Of a stretch of DNA of 18,668 nt, positions 11,401 through 17,993 are shown one piece after another. Position 1 is the first letter of the stretch; each line of letters starts with the position of its first letter. A model generated the notes under the pieces. It worked only from the letters and a program-made list of their open reading frames with translations, made no database searches and was not told the DNA's origin. The translations under genes and the position numbers were made by a program. Source of the stretch: Phoronis ovalis (taxonomy: Eukaryota > Phoronida > Phoronidae); assembly GCA_028565635.1 (NCBI GenBank), contig JAOXYB010017575.1, positions 1 to 18,668 of the forward strand, read 5' to 3'.

Positions 11401-14400
11401 TTTTTTGTAGACCGTCTAGTAGAATTTGTAGTAATAGATTATTCATGAACCTATGAACAAAAATTAACGTTTTAATTTAGATACCACTATACCCATAATA
11501 ACACAAAATATGTTATGAAACTTACAGGGATCTCCTAAGGCAAGTAATGAATAGCTAATTAAAAGACACTAGTAATTAGTTGCACAATCATGTACATGAT
11601 TGAAATGTTGCCGTATCATATGTTAATAATTAATTAATATGCTGGGTATAATTCAGAAAATAATTTTCCTGTCATACTTGGATGTAATACTCTTTATATG
11701 AATCTGAATCTAAGTACATGTAAATTAAACCCTTTTATGATCATACTGAGTATTGCAAAGTGTGGTAAGAAACAACTGAGTAAATACAACAAGTATTAAG
11801 AAATTCTATGATTGCATTTGCCCTGCATGATTCCCTGAAACACAAAATAAGATTTATTATGCATATGAGCTATAATTTAACAATCACGAAGCATGTTATA
11901 TCACAGTGACAGTTTCTTTTATTTGTGATCCTCTAGTTTTTTTATCATATTTTCGTACAGTCACATATTTCTTTAATTTGCTATTGTTAGAATACAAAGC
12001 ATCAGATTTTGTTAAGCCTGTTTCTAGTAGTGTAGAAGGTAAGTATATTATTTAGATAACAAATGTCAATGAACGAAAATAAAAATTAAACTATTCATGC
12101 AACTGAGTTTAATTATCCAAATGAATCCTGCATTTTGTGATTGCCATGTTGAATCAATTGTTATTTGAAAATGTGAATTTATTTAGCCACTGAAAGTATG
12201 ACTGCTGTTAGTTTGTAGTTTTAACCTGGTGTATTATAACAATTATTCAGGTGAAATTCACAATGGATGAAGACACAACACTCTCTGATCTGTTGTCACT
12301 CAACCTTCATGAATATGAAGACGATGTACGAGGCATTGTTGACAAAGCCGTCAAAGAAATGGGTAAGTATACAAAATTAATTTTATTTATACTCGCCAGC
12401 ACAGTGATATCATCATCAACATATTGCCTGTCATTCTCCTGAATATCAGCACAAAACCAAACATGTAATCTCATCACACTAGTGTATACAAACTGTATTT
12501 TGTAATTGCTGCACACTTGCTTAATAAAAATGTCTTCACTAAATTAGCAAAACGTGGCAGTTTTCAAGATGCCTTAATTAATTGCTGTATTTAATACTTG
12601 TACCTTTTGCATTCAATAAGGTATGGAGAAGGTGCTACGTGAGTTGAACTCTACTTGGAGCGTCATGGAGTTTGAACACACTAAACATAGCCGTACTCAA
12701 ATCACTATGTTACAAGCAAGTGAAGAGTTGATTGAAACTCTTGAGGATAATCAGGTAAAAGAAATTAAATGAGTAATTGAAACTACAGTAGTTCAGGCCC
12801 TGCCAACATCCACCAATTATGATATTATATAATCGTGTGTTTTTTCGTGGACAGCTTAGGAAAAGCACATCAGGTCAAGTTGTTGAACACAGACCTTTAT
12901 TTGTTCCTTGATCTTAAACCTGAATATACTAAGAATATGTTTGGATGAAAAGATCAATGAACTTACACCATGCCCTTCATAAATTGTCCATATAATATAT
13001 GCTAAACGAACTTGTGGGACATATTTGTATATATGCTATGTTGTATATTATATAATAGTACAAACAAGTTAAATTCCGTTCATTCAATAACATTAAGTAA
13101 TAGTCTCGATTGCTGATTAGTTTTATTTTCTATTTTAGGTACAACTTCAAAATATGTTGACTTCCAAATACATTGCTTACTTCTTAGAAGAAGTTTCAGC
13201 ATGGCAGAAGAAACTATCTACAGCCGACTCTGTTATTACTATTTGGTTTGAAGTACAAAGAACATGGTCTCATTTAGAAAGTATCTTCATTGGTTCAGAA
13301 GATATTCGTAACCAGCTGCCTGAGGATTCAAAACGATTTGATGGCATTGACACTGATTTCAAGGTAAAATTTAATTGATTTGTTAATATGTACATAATAT
13401 TTTCATATATTCTCATGCAGTTAGCAATTCACAAGATTGATGCTTTCTAATAATCCAATTAATTCAGCTAATTTTAAATGTTGTATGTTGAAAATATATA
13501 ATTTAGGCCTTGCATTCAAATAAATTTTGATAGTTTATAATTCCTGTAAGATATTTATGAGGTTAAAAAAATATGATAAAAATAAATTTAATTAACATGA
13601 ATTCATACTTAACCATTTATGATTTAGGAACTTGTGTCTGAGGTTGAAAAAACAACTAACTGTGTTGAAGCCACCAACAAACCAAAGTTGTATGACCGCT
13701 TGGAGACTCTTCAGGGACATCTGGCTTTGTGTGAGAAGGCTCTGGCTGAATACTTAGAGACTAAACGACTCGCTTTTCCAAGGTTTTATTTTGTGTCATC
13801 TGCAGATCTTTTGGATATTCTATCTAATGGAAATTCACCTGAATTGGTAAGAAAATGTACATTATGTAATTTAGAATTTCCTTTGTTACTTGTTCAGCTA
13901 CATTTCATAGACATGTCTCAGACACAAGACAGACGTGATCCAGACGCGATTCAATATCATGATTTTGTGATTGTAGACGCAAAGTAGATGCATCTTGATC
14001 GTGACTACAGGGTAGATAGTTCTGAGCTGTACTGTATGTAAAAGATTAAATACAATCAAATTTAGTTACCTATGAAACAAAAAAACTTTCTACCAAAGGT
14101 TTTCACCAAAGATCACCTGTTGTGATGTAGACAGCTTTTATTGTAAGCTAGTTTTTGTTCAGCTGTTTACTAAATTTAACTAAATATGTTTAAACATTTA
14201 TTACACCGTAACATTAGTTTGAGAAGAGTCCCAGGTGATGTGTCCAGAATCTTTGTATAATTTCAAATGTATAGTAAATTTATGACTTCAATTTGAATTT
14301 TTTTTTTTTTTTGTAGTTATCCACATACATGTGATATGCATTGTAACTATTTTTAAAGAGAAATTCAATTTATAAATAGTTATATTCACACACATTTTTA

Positions 14401-17400
14401 ATGTACTGTCACAAATTAAATCAATCTTTAATTAGTACATAAATTTTTACATTGATTTGTTAGATAAGTCCGCATACATAATATTTTTTTTTTGCTTACT
14501 ACAGGTGATGCGTCACTTGACAAAGTTATTCGACAGTTTGGCTAAGTTGAAGCTTGATAAAGACAGTGATGATAACTTCTTAAAATCGGCTCTTGGCATG
14601 TACAGTAAAGATGGAGAATATGTTGACCTGATGGAACCTTGTGACTTGTCTGGTCAGGTGAATATATCACTGATTGTTTAGGTTACAAATAATAATTATA
14701 ATAGTTTATTGTTCTTCTGTTATGACTTCCTTTCATTGTAACTGATGAATTATCATAGATAATAAAAAGTCTATAAACATGTTTCGCAACCCAGAACATC
14801 GAATGCAGAAATGGTGACATAACATACAGTCTAAAGAGAACATCATGTCTAAAGTTAACACCTTTTTCTCCAATTAAACTACATAAATTACCAACATCTG
14901 TTAAGTTTCTTTTTGTTTATCCTCACCAAAAATCAGACTACTACAGATCTGACATTGCTACATTAATTTTTTATAAAATTAATTTTATGTTCTGGCTGAT
15001 TAATTTAAATGAGTCACAAAAATTATTAAAAATATAACAATTGTAAATTTGAAATGTTCCATTTAACACAATTACTATTTATAGAGAAAACTACAAACTT
15101 ATTTCCATTTAATTAATTTAAACTCTTTCTAATTACGCTTTGTTGTCATCCAATTACAGGTGGAGACTTGGCTTAACCGTCTCCTAGATGCCATGCGTAA
15201 TTCTGTTCGTGGACAATTCACAGATGCCGTAGTAACATATGAAGAAAAGCCTCGTGATCAATGGCTTTTTGATTTCCCTGCGCAAGTTGCGCTTTGCGGA
15301 ACACAAATTTGGTGGACAACAGAAGTTAACATTGCTTTTGCTCGTCTTGAAGAGGGTTATGAGAATGCTTTGAAGGATTACAGCAAGAAACAGGTGGTTA
15401 TTCATTCCGAATCGGGTAGTTAAATGCATAGTCTCATTCATTTCTAAAATAAATAAATGTGCTACGGGGTAGCAAAAGTATAAGAAGGAGAGGAATGCTT
15501 AGCTCTTTCCATAACACTTGCAGGTATTGGAATGCCATGATGTATTTTGATTTTTTTGTTCCTGCAGACAAGCCGGATATTGTTTTCAGCAACCTTATAG
15601 TTTAAACAATAAAAAAATGCTTGTAAACTTAGTTTTGAACCAAGTCAAAATTGCTATTAAATAATAACTTTTCTTCTGAGTTTCTGCCTGGTATTGCATT
15701 ATGTCTATGATTTGTTTTTATATAAAAGTACTGTTATGATTCTTAACACTAATACGTTACTCTTGTTAATTTTTAGATTGCCCAACTGAATGCATTAATT
15801 ACAATGTTGATTGGCAAGCTATCACCAGGTGACCGACAGAAGATTATGACTATATGTACCATTGATGTGCACGCTCGTGATGTTGTGACGAAAATGATTG
15901 CGCAAAAAATCGAGAGCTCTCAAGCTTTTATGTGGCTGTCACAGGTATATTTGTATATTGACTGTGCTAGTATATAGTTTGCTCAGTGTTTTAAATACAA
16001 AGCCTCTAAAAACTCATCCAGGGCAATCACACATTGGATTTGAACATTATGTCGGTGACTTCTTGACTGTTTTTTAACCCCTTGATAGGAAAGATAACTA
16101 ACTTGTAAAAGCTATATATAACAGATCCCAACAATGATCGCTTGCTGAATGTGTTCTGATTCCAGACAATATACTGTGAACTTTTTCTTACGGTTTTAGT
16201 TACGTCACCGTTGGGACGATGGCGAGAAGGATTGTTTTGCCAATATTTGCGATGCTCAGTTCCGCTACTCCCATGAATACCTGGGCAACACACCACGTCT
16301 TGTTATCACACCGCTGACAGATAGATGCTATATTACACTTACACAGTCCTTACATTTAATCATGAGTGGTGCCCCAGCTGGACCAGCTGGTACGGGTAAA
16401 ACAGAAACAACCAAAGACTTGGGTCGTGCTCTGGGTATCATGGTGTATGTCTTTAACTGCTCAGAACAGATGGACTATAAGGTTAGTTTATTTGTGTTGA
16501 TACATCATTCACCAAATTTATTCCAAAGTTTGATTATTGTGTCAGATTAATCTTAGAATAGTATTTGTCTATTCACCAAAAATGTTATCATACCAGTTTT
16601 TATCATTTTAGTCCTGTGGTAACATCTACAAAGGTCTGGCTCAGTCCGGTGCATGGGGATGTTTTGATGAATTTAACCGCATCTCAGTGGAGGTACTGTC
16701 TGTTGTTGCTGTTCAAGTCAAGAGTATCCAAGATGCCATTAAAGATAAGAAGAAACGCTTTAATTTCCTTGGAGAAGAAATTAATTTGATCTCCACTGTT
16801 GGTATCTTTATTACCATGAACCCTGGTTATGCTGGAAGGACAGAGTTACCGGAGAACTTGAAAGCACTTTTCAGGTATTTCTAAGGTTTTGATCAATTTA
16901 TGTTATTTGTAATATAAATGCATAATGTTTTAACTGTTTGCCTAAAAGCATTTTGAATACAAAATGAGGCAACATTTTTTAGTTTTAAAAATTAAAGTAA
17001 AAGTTGGCTAAATTTAATATAAATTATTGCATTTTGTATATATTGCAGAAAAAGCTCAGAACAAGTTTCATGTTGGTGTAGTACGAGTGTAGCAGTAATT
17101 TCATGATTGTCAAGTTTCTATATAAATTATAACAGCATAATGGTTTTACTTGGTGTCCTCTTTTTTAGACCATGTGCTATGGTTGTGCCTGATTTTGAAC
17201 TGATCTGTGAAATCATGTTGGTGTCTGAGGGATTCCTTGAATCACGTCTTCTTGCCAGAAAGTTCATTACCTTGTACACTTTATGTAAAGAATTGCTTTC
17301 TAAACAAGATCATTATGATTGGGGTCTGCGTGCTATCAAGTCTGTGCTTGTGGTAGCTGGTGCCTTAAAAAGAGGTGACCCAGGAAGACCCGAGGATCAG

Positions 17401-17993
17401 GTATGATGTCATCTAATATTCAGATTACATAGCGGCTGCAATGTCTCCCGCTGGGTCCAGGAGTCTACCCGTTTAAGTCATTGTACAGTTACGGTAGATT
17501 GTTTGTTGCACTAACATATATAGAAAACATTGGATAAAGTCAACTGATGAAATAGCCATGAGGGGGCATGATGTGGACTCATTTTTTTGGTTTTCATTAC
17601 TATTATATAATGTTTATTTGGGAACATTGGAAGTCTGAAATTGGTGAGAGAGATGTAAGGTCGCATGGAAGAGTCAATAAATTTAATTTTAATATTTTTT
17701 GCTAAAAACAAGTTAGTTAAACTATTGTGATGCGTAAGTAACATTATAATTAAGCAGTAAACATTTTATTAAACTTATTATTGATACTTTTCCTGCAGGT
17801 GTTGATGAGAGCTTTGAGAGATTTTAACATTCCTAAGATTGTAACTGATGATTTGCCGATTTTCATGGGTCTCATTGGCGACTTGTTCCCTGCTCTTGAT
17901 GTTCCACGTAAGAGAGACATGGACTTTGAAGGTCTTGTCAAGAAAGCCACATTGGATCTCAAACTCCAACCAGAAGATGGCTTTGTACTTAAG
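2264..17993 (+). CDS. DNAH17: Axonemal outer-arm dynein beta heavy chain, DNAH17-like; 28 exons, partial at both ends
   Basis: The product is the force-generating ATPase of the outer dynein arm in cilia and sperm flagella, sliding doublet microtubules. I joined 28 exons (all GT-AG) into an open frame of 1,994 codons. Numbered from the first visible codon, the order is tail/DHC_N1 (about 60-640), a connecting helical region (645-980), linker/DHC_N2 (about 980-1670), then AAA1 with Walker A GPAGTGKT (1731-1738), Walker B CFDEFNR (catalytic Glu 1784) and sensor [10 protein letters not shown] (Asn 1834). About 115 N-terminal residues seem to be missing, which would put the AAA1 P-loop near residue 1850, the usual place in beta chains. 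Wording such as [18 protein letters not shown] and FKGEPEE resembles DNAH17 more than DNAH9 in my recall; no alignment was run. DNAH9 or a pre-duplication ancestor remain possible. AAA2-AAA6, stalk and microtubule-binding domain lie beyond the right edge. Confidence 0.93.
2458..2852 (+). other. Intron 1 (395 bp)
   Basis: Phase 2, GTAAGG to CAG. Its last 128 bases are open in the frame of exon 2 but lack family similarity. Nothing else is recognisable. Confidence 0.8.
2853..3142 (+). CDS. DNAH17: Dynein exon 2: start of DHC_N1 tail domain
   Basis: Acceptor ttttcag at 2846-2852; donor GTGAGT at 3143. It completes Lys 65 across a phase-2 intron and runs to codon 162. It contains [20 protein letters not shown] and [18 protein letters not shown], the conserved opening of the DHC_N1 tail domain. 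An AG two bases further on (2853-2854) would break the frame. Confidence 0.93.
3423..3634 (+). CDS. DNAH17: Dynein exon 3: DHC_N1 tail
   Basis: Acceptor ttttcag ends at 3422; donor GTGAGT at 3635. Codons 162-232, entered in phase 1, with [20 protein letters not shown] and [12 protein letters not shown], both standard beta-chain tail segments. It leaves in phase 0. Confidence 0.93.
3635..4207 (+). other. Intron 3 (573 bp) with CT microsatellite
   Basis: Contains a (TC)8 tract at 3922-3938 and a less A+T-rich patch at about 3730-3860 that I cannot assign. No exon-like conservation is seen. Confidence 0.8.
3922..3938 (+). repeat. (TC)n microsatellite
   Basis: Uninterrupted alternating TC over 17 bases within intron 3. 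Confidence 0.8.
4208..4441 (+). CDS. DNAH17: Dynein exon 4: DHC_N1 tail, FKGEPEE segment
   Basis: Acceptor tttctag ends at 4207; donor GTATTA at 4442. Exactly 78 codons (233-310), phase 0 to 0. [17 protein letters not shown] and [16 protein letters not shown] match the DNAH17 tail closely in recall. An overlapping frame in the same exon is open for 117 codons but has no family similarity. Confidence 0.93.
4442..4821 (+). other. Intron 4 (380 bp)
   Basis: Phase 0. A+T-rich; no recognisable element. Confidence 0.8.
4822..4989 (+). CDS. DNAH17: Dynein exon 5: DHC_N1 tail
   Basis: Acceptor tttgtag ends at 4821; donor GTGGGT at 4990. 56 codons (311-366), phase 0 to 0, reading [20 protein letters not shown] and then [19 protein letters not shown]. 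This corresponds to the family's LEKLEMSGVKGKVLSQQV region. Confidence 0.92.
5194..5310 (+). CDS. DNAH17: Dynein exon 6: DHC_N1 tail, DLDRRLGAI
   Basis: Acceptor atgcag ends at 5193; donor GTATTT at 5311. 39 codons (367-405), phase 0 to 0. [20 protein letters not shown] is one of the best conserved strings of beta-type tails. This is the shortest phase 0-0 exon in the window. Confidence 0.92.
5491..5756 (+). CDS. DNAH17: Dynein exon 7: DHC_N1 tail, [13 protein letters not shown]
   Basis: Acceptor ttttgtag ends at 5490; donor GTGAGT at 5757. Codons 406-493 plus two bases. Contains [16 protein letters not shown] and the near-invariant [20 protein letters not shown]. The split codon CC|A yields Pro before CMES in the next exon, fixing the donor. 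Confidence 0.93.
5757..6152 (+). other. Intron 7 (396 bp)
   Basis: Phase 2. Holds the CCGGAA-TTCCGG palindrome at 5848-5863; otherwise nothing is recognised. Confidence 0.8.
5848..5863. repeat. Palindrome CCGGAACATATTCCGG
   Basis: CCGGAA and TTCCGG arms with a four-base spacer (CATA). Each arm carries an ETS-type GGAA core in opposite orientation. A shortened version occurs at 76-88. Function unknown. Confidence 0.5.
6153..6348 (+). CDS. DNAH17: Dynein exon 8: DHC_N1 tail
   Basis: Acceptor ttactag ends at 6152; donor GTCAGT at 6349. Codons 494-559, reading [20 protein letters not shown] and later [20 protein letters not shown]. Phase 2 in, phase 0 out. Confidence 0.92.
6548..6803 (+). CDS. 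DNAH17: Dynein exon 9: end of DHC_N1 domain
   Basis: Acceptor ttgcag ends at 6547; donor GTACAT at 6804. Codons 560-644 plus one base. [18 protein letters not shown] opens it; [20 protein letters not shown] and [13 protein letters not shown] mark the C-terminal boundary of DHC_N1. The in-frame translation past 6803 is intron read-through. Confidence 0.93.
6804..7193 (+). other. Intron 9 (390 bp)
   Basis: Phase 1. T-rich, with a decoy cttgcag near 7127-7133 that gives no in-frame family match. Confidence 0.8.
7194..7438 (+). CDS. DNAH17: Dynein exon 10: coiled-coil-like region after DHC_N1
   Basis: Acceptor ttcacag ends at 7193; donor GTAAGA at 7439. Codons 645-726. [19 protein letters not shown] is the conserved helical stretch and [20 protein letters not shown] follows. 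The composition is strongly charged and helical. Antisense and +1 open frames here are shadows. Confidence 0.93.
7734..7919 (+). CDS. DNAH17: Dynein exon 11: tail-linker connection
   Basis: Acceptor attacag ends at 7733; donor GTAAAT at 7920. 62 codons (727-788), phase 0 to 0. [20 protein letters not shown] and [13 protein letters not shown] match the family's IWKTYVNSIDNLL..GFF region. This exon is rich in phase-consistent codons but was not obvious as an ATG-initiated frame. Confidence 0.9.
7920..8236 (+). other. Intron 11 (317 bp)
   Basis: Phase 0, A+T-rich; nothing recognisable. Confidence 0.8.
8237..8383 (+). CDS. DNAH17: Dynein exon 12: tail-linker connection
   Basis: Acceptor ttccag ends at 8236; donor GTAATG at 8384. 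49 codons (789-837), phase 0 to 0. [20 protein letters not shown] and [13 protein letters not shown] correspond to the P.LVFYPSLESG...HYQ segment of DNAH9/17. Confidence 0.91.
8384..8795 (+). other. Intron 12 (412 bp)
   Basis: Phase 0; nothing recognisable. Confidence 0.8.
8796..9050 (+). CDS. DNAH17: Dynein exon 13: region preceding linker
   Basis: Acceptor ttttcag ends at 8795; donor GTGAGA at 9051. 85 codons (838-922), phase 0 to 0. [20 protein letters not shown] and [19 protein letters not shown] are conserved family strings just before the linker. Confidence 0.93.
9051..9440 (+). other. Intron 13 (390 bp)
   Basis: Phase 0. Contains a 12-bp palindrome ACTAAATTTAGT at 9173-9184 and a short spurious open frame (9084-9278) without similarity. 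Confidence 0.8.
9441..9610 (+). CDS. DNAH17: Dynein exon 14: [17 protein letters not shown] segment
   Basis: Acceptor tttttgtag ends at 9440; donor GTCAGT at 9611. Codons 923-978 plus two bases. [20 protein letters not shown] is highly conserved. The donor at 9611 is chosen because AG|T then restores Ser and the family reading N-S-L-x-x-L; the frame stays open to 9677 but those residues have no counterpart. Confidence 0.9.
9799..10021 (+). CDS. DNAH17: Dynein exon 15: start of linker (DHC_N2)
   Basis: Acceptor tttctag ends at 9798; donor GTATGA at 10022. Codons 979-1053. [20 protein letters not shown] followed by [18 protein letters not shown] is nearly identical across beta heavy chains and begins the linker domain. 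Confidence 0.93.
10022..10374 (+). other. Intron 15 (353 bp)
   Basis: Phase 0, A+T-rich. The decoy cag at 10347 lies in frame with exon 16. Confidence 0.8.
10375..10578 (+). CDS. DNAH17: Dynein exon 16: linker, [16 protein letters not shown]
   Basis: Acceptor ttgcag ends at 10374; donor GTAAGT at 10579. 68 codons (1054-1121), phase 0 to 0. [20 protein letters not shown] then [15 protein letters not shown] is a diagnostic linker string. An upstream cag at 10347 would add nine codons without family support. Confidence 0.93.
10746..11147 (+). CDS. DNAH17: Dynein exon 17: linker; longest exon
   Basis: Acceptor cttacag ends at 10745; donor GTAGGC at 11148. 134 codons (1122-1255), phase 0 to 0. 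[40 protein letters not shown] and [13 protein letters not shown] are strongly conserved linker motifs. Confidence 0.94.
11148..12250 (+). other. Intron 17 (1,103 bp), longest internal intron
   Basis: Phase 0. Contains the 90-nt hairpin at 11262-11351. The rest is A+T-rich with a decoy ttacag at about 11523-11528 and no conserved coding segment; exons 17 and 18 join directly with the family reading QATG-VKFTMD (VNFTMD in human). Confidence 0.8.
11262..11351. repeat. Nested inverted repeat, 90-nt potential hairpin
   Basis: Outer arms GACTGTAAAAGT (11262-11273) and ACTTTTACAGTC (11340-11351) are perfect, then extend with one or two mismatches over nine more bases (GAAAATTTT against AAGAATTTT). 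A second perfect pair CTTTAATTT (11290-11298) and AAATTAAAG (11311-11319) lies inside. The size and nested pairing resemble a small palindromic MITE or a precursor-RNA hairpin; A+T richness weakens the latter. Confidence 0.55.
12251..12362 (+). CDS. DNAH17: Dynein exon 18: linker, [15 protein letters not shown]
   Basis: Acceptor attcag ends at 12250; donor GTAAGT at 12363. Codons 1256-1292 plus one base. [20 protein letters not shown] and [14 protein letters not shown] match the family. It follows the longest internal intron (1,103 bp). Confidence 0.93.
12621..12754 (+). CDS. DNAH17: Dynein exon 19: linker, short divergent exon
   Basis: Acceptor aataag ends at 12620 and is pyrimidine-poor; donor GTAAAA at 12755. 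Codons 1293-1337: [20 protein letters not shown], then [13 protein letters not shown]. The exon is short and has no long ATG frame, but it is required to bridge exons 18 and 20 in frame and ends in the invariant LEDNQ. Confidence 0.91.
12755..13138 (+). other. Intron 19 (384 bp)
   Basis: Phase 0; A+T-rich near 13000-13060; nothing recognisable. Confidence 0.8.
13139..13363 (+). CDS. DNAH17: Dynein exon 20: linker, [16 protein letters not shown]
   Basis: Acceptor attttag ends at 13138; donor GTAAAA at 13364. 75 codons (1338-1412), phase 0 to 0. [20 protein letters not shown] and [20 protein letters not shown] are among the most conserved strings of any axonemal dynein linker. Confidence 0.94.
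13628..13846 (+). CDS. DNAH17: Dynein exon 21: linker, [20 protein letters not shown]
   Basis: Acceptor gatttag ends at 13627; donor GTAAGA at 13847. 73 codons (1413-1485), phase 0 to 0. [20 protein letters not shown] and [19 protein letters not shown] are diagnostic. The frame stays open to 13987, but that stretch has no family match and the next exon joins directly. Confidence 0.94.
13847..14504 (+). other. Intron 21 (658 bp)
   Basis: Phase 0. The first 141 bases stay open in frame with exon 21 up to a stop at 13985-13987. Contains a T15 run (14298-14312) followed by tag, resembling an acceptor but leading to no family sequence. Confidence 0.8.
14298..14312 (+). repeat. Poly(T) run of 15
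   Basis: Fifteen consecutive T within intron 21. Confidence 0.75.
14505..14657 (+). CDS. DNAH17: Dynein exon 22: linker, [15 protein letters not shown]
   Basis: Acceptor ctacag ends at 14504; donor GTGAAT at 14658. 51 codons (1486-1536), phase 0 to 0. [17 protein letters not shown] and [20 protein letters not shown] match the family's HLSKLFDN and MYSKEEEYV motifs. Confidence 0.93.
14658..15159 (+). other. Intron 22 (502 bp)
   Basis: Phase 0. Contains the inverted repeat ATTAATTTT / AAAATTAAT at 14962-14970 and 14975-14983; otherwise nothing recognisable. Confidence 0.8.
15160..15393 (+). CDS. DNAH17: Dynein exon 23: linker, [20 protein letters not shown]
   Basis: Acceptor attacag ends at 15159; donor GTGGTT at 15394, the weakest donor in the gene. 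78 codons (1537-1614), phase 0 to 0. [20 protein letters not shown] and [20 protein letters not shown] are hallmark linker residues. Confidence 0.93.
15394..15776 (+). other. Intron 23 (383 bp)
   Basis: Phase 0. Begins with the weak donor GTGGTT and contains decoy acceptors cttgcag (ends near 15524) and cctgcag (ends near 15568). Read-through meets a stop at 15421. Confidence 0.8.
15777..15944 (+). CDS. DNAH17: Dynein exon 24: end of linker, IDVHARDVV
   Basis: Acceptor tttttag ends at 15776; donor GTATAT at 15945. 56 codons (1615-1670), phase 0 to 0. [20 protein letters not shown] marks the linker C-terminus just before AAA1. It has no long ATG-initiated frame, so it is easy to miss. Confidence 0.93.
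16200..16481 (+). CDS. DNAH17: Dynein exon 25: AAA1 with Walker A GPAGTGKT
   Basis: Acceptor gttttag ends at 16199; donor GTTAGT at 16482. 94 codons (1671-1764), phase 0 to 0. It opens LRHRWD, passes [18 protein letters not shown], and carries the AAA1 P-loop GPAGTGKT at 16380-16403, then [22 protein letters not shown]1 is the main ATP hydrolysis site of dynein; the P-loop lysine and threonine are intact. Confidence 0.96.
16612..16874 (+). CDS. DNAH17: Dynein exon 26: AAA1 Walker B and sensor I
   Basis: Acceptor attttag ends at 16611; donor GTATTT at 16875. Codons 1765-1851 plus two bases. [20 protein letters not shown] holds Walker B, with catalytic Glu at 16669-16671. [20 protein letters not shown] holds sensor I Asn at 16819-16821. 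The 130-bp intron separating it from exon 25 is the shortest in the gene and splits Walker A from Walker B. Confidence 0.96.
17169..17400 (+). CDS. DNAH17: Dynein exon 27: AAA1 C-terminal part
   Basis: Acceptor ttttttag ends at 17168; donor GTATGA at 17401. Codons 1852-1929. The split codon AG|A gives Arg, restoring the conserved [34 protein letters not shown] and LKRGDP follow, the AAA1 small-subdomain signature. Confidence 0.95.
17401..17798 (+). other. Intron 27 (398 bp)
   Basis: Phase 0. Has a G+C-richer patch at 17430-17470 and a short imperfect inverted repeat (TCTACCCGT at 17464-17472, ACGGTAGA at 17491-17498). Confidence 0.75.
17799..17993 (+). CDS. DNAH17: Dynein exon 28: AAA1-AAA2 junction; last exon in window
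   Basis: Acceptor cctgcag ends at 17798; donor GTTAGT at 17994. 65 codons (1930-1994), phase 0 to 0. [20 protein letters not shown] and [19 protein letters not shown] are family hallmarks. It ends at EDGFVLK, about a dozen or more residues before the expected AAA2 P-loop, which is not in the window. The longest minus-strand frame of the window (17750-18085) overlaps this exon as a shadow. Confidence 0.95.

Noticed and set aside
13847-13987. In-frame extension of exon 21 by 46 codons
   Set aside because: Exon 22 directly continues the conserved sequence (PEL then [10 protein letters not shown]), so this is intron read-through.
16027-16296. 89-codon minus-strand frame
   Set aside because: Antisense to exon 25 plus intron; no similarity.
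17049-17095. Cassette exon after the good acceptor tattgcag in intron 26
   Set aside because: The frame from exon 26 hits a stop after about 14 codons, while exon 27 restores the conserved [10 protein letters not shown].
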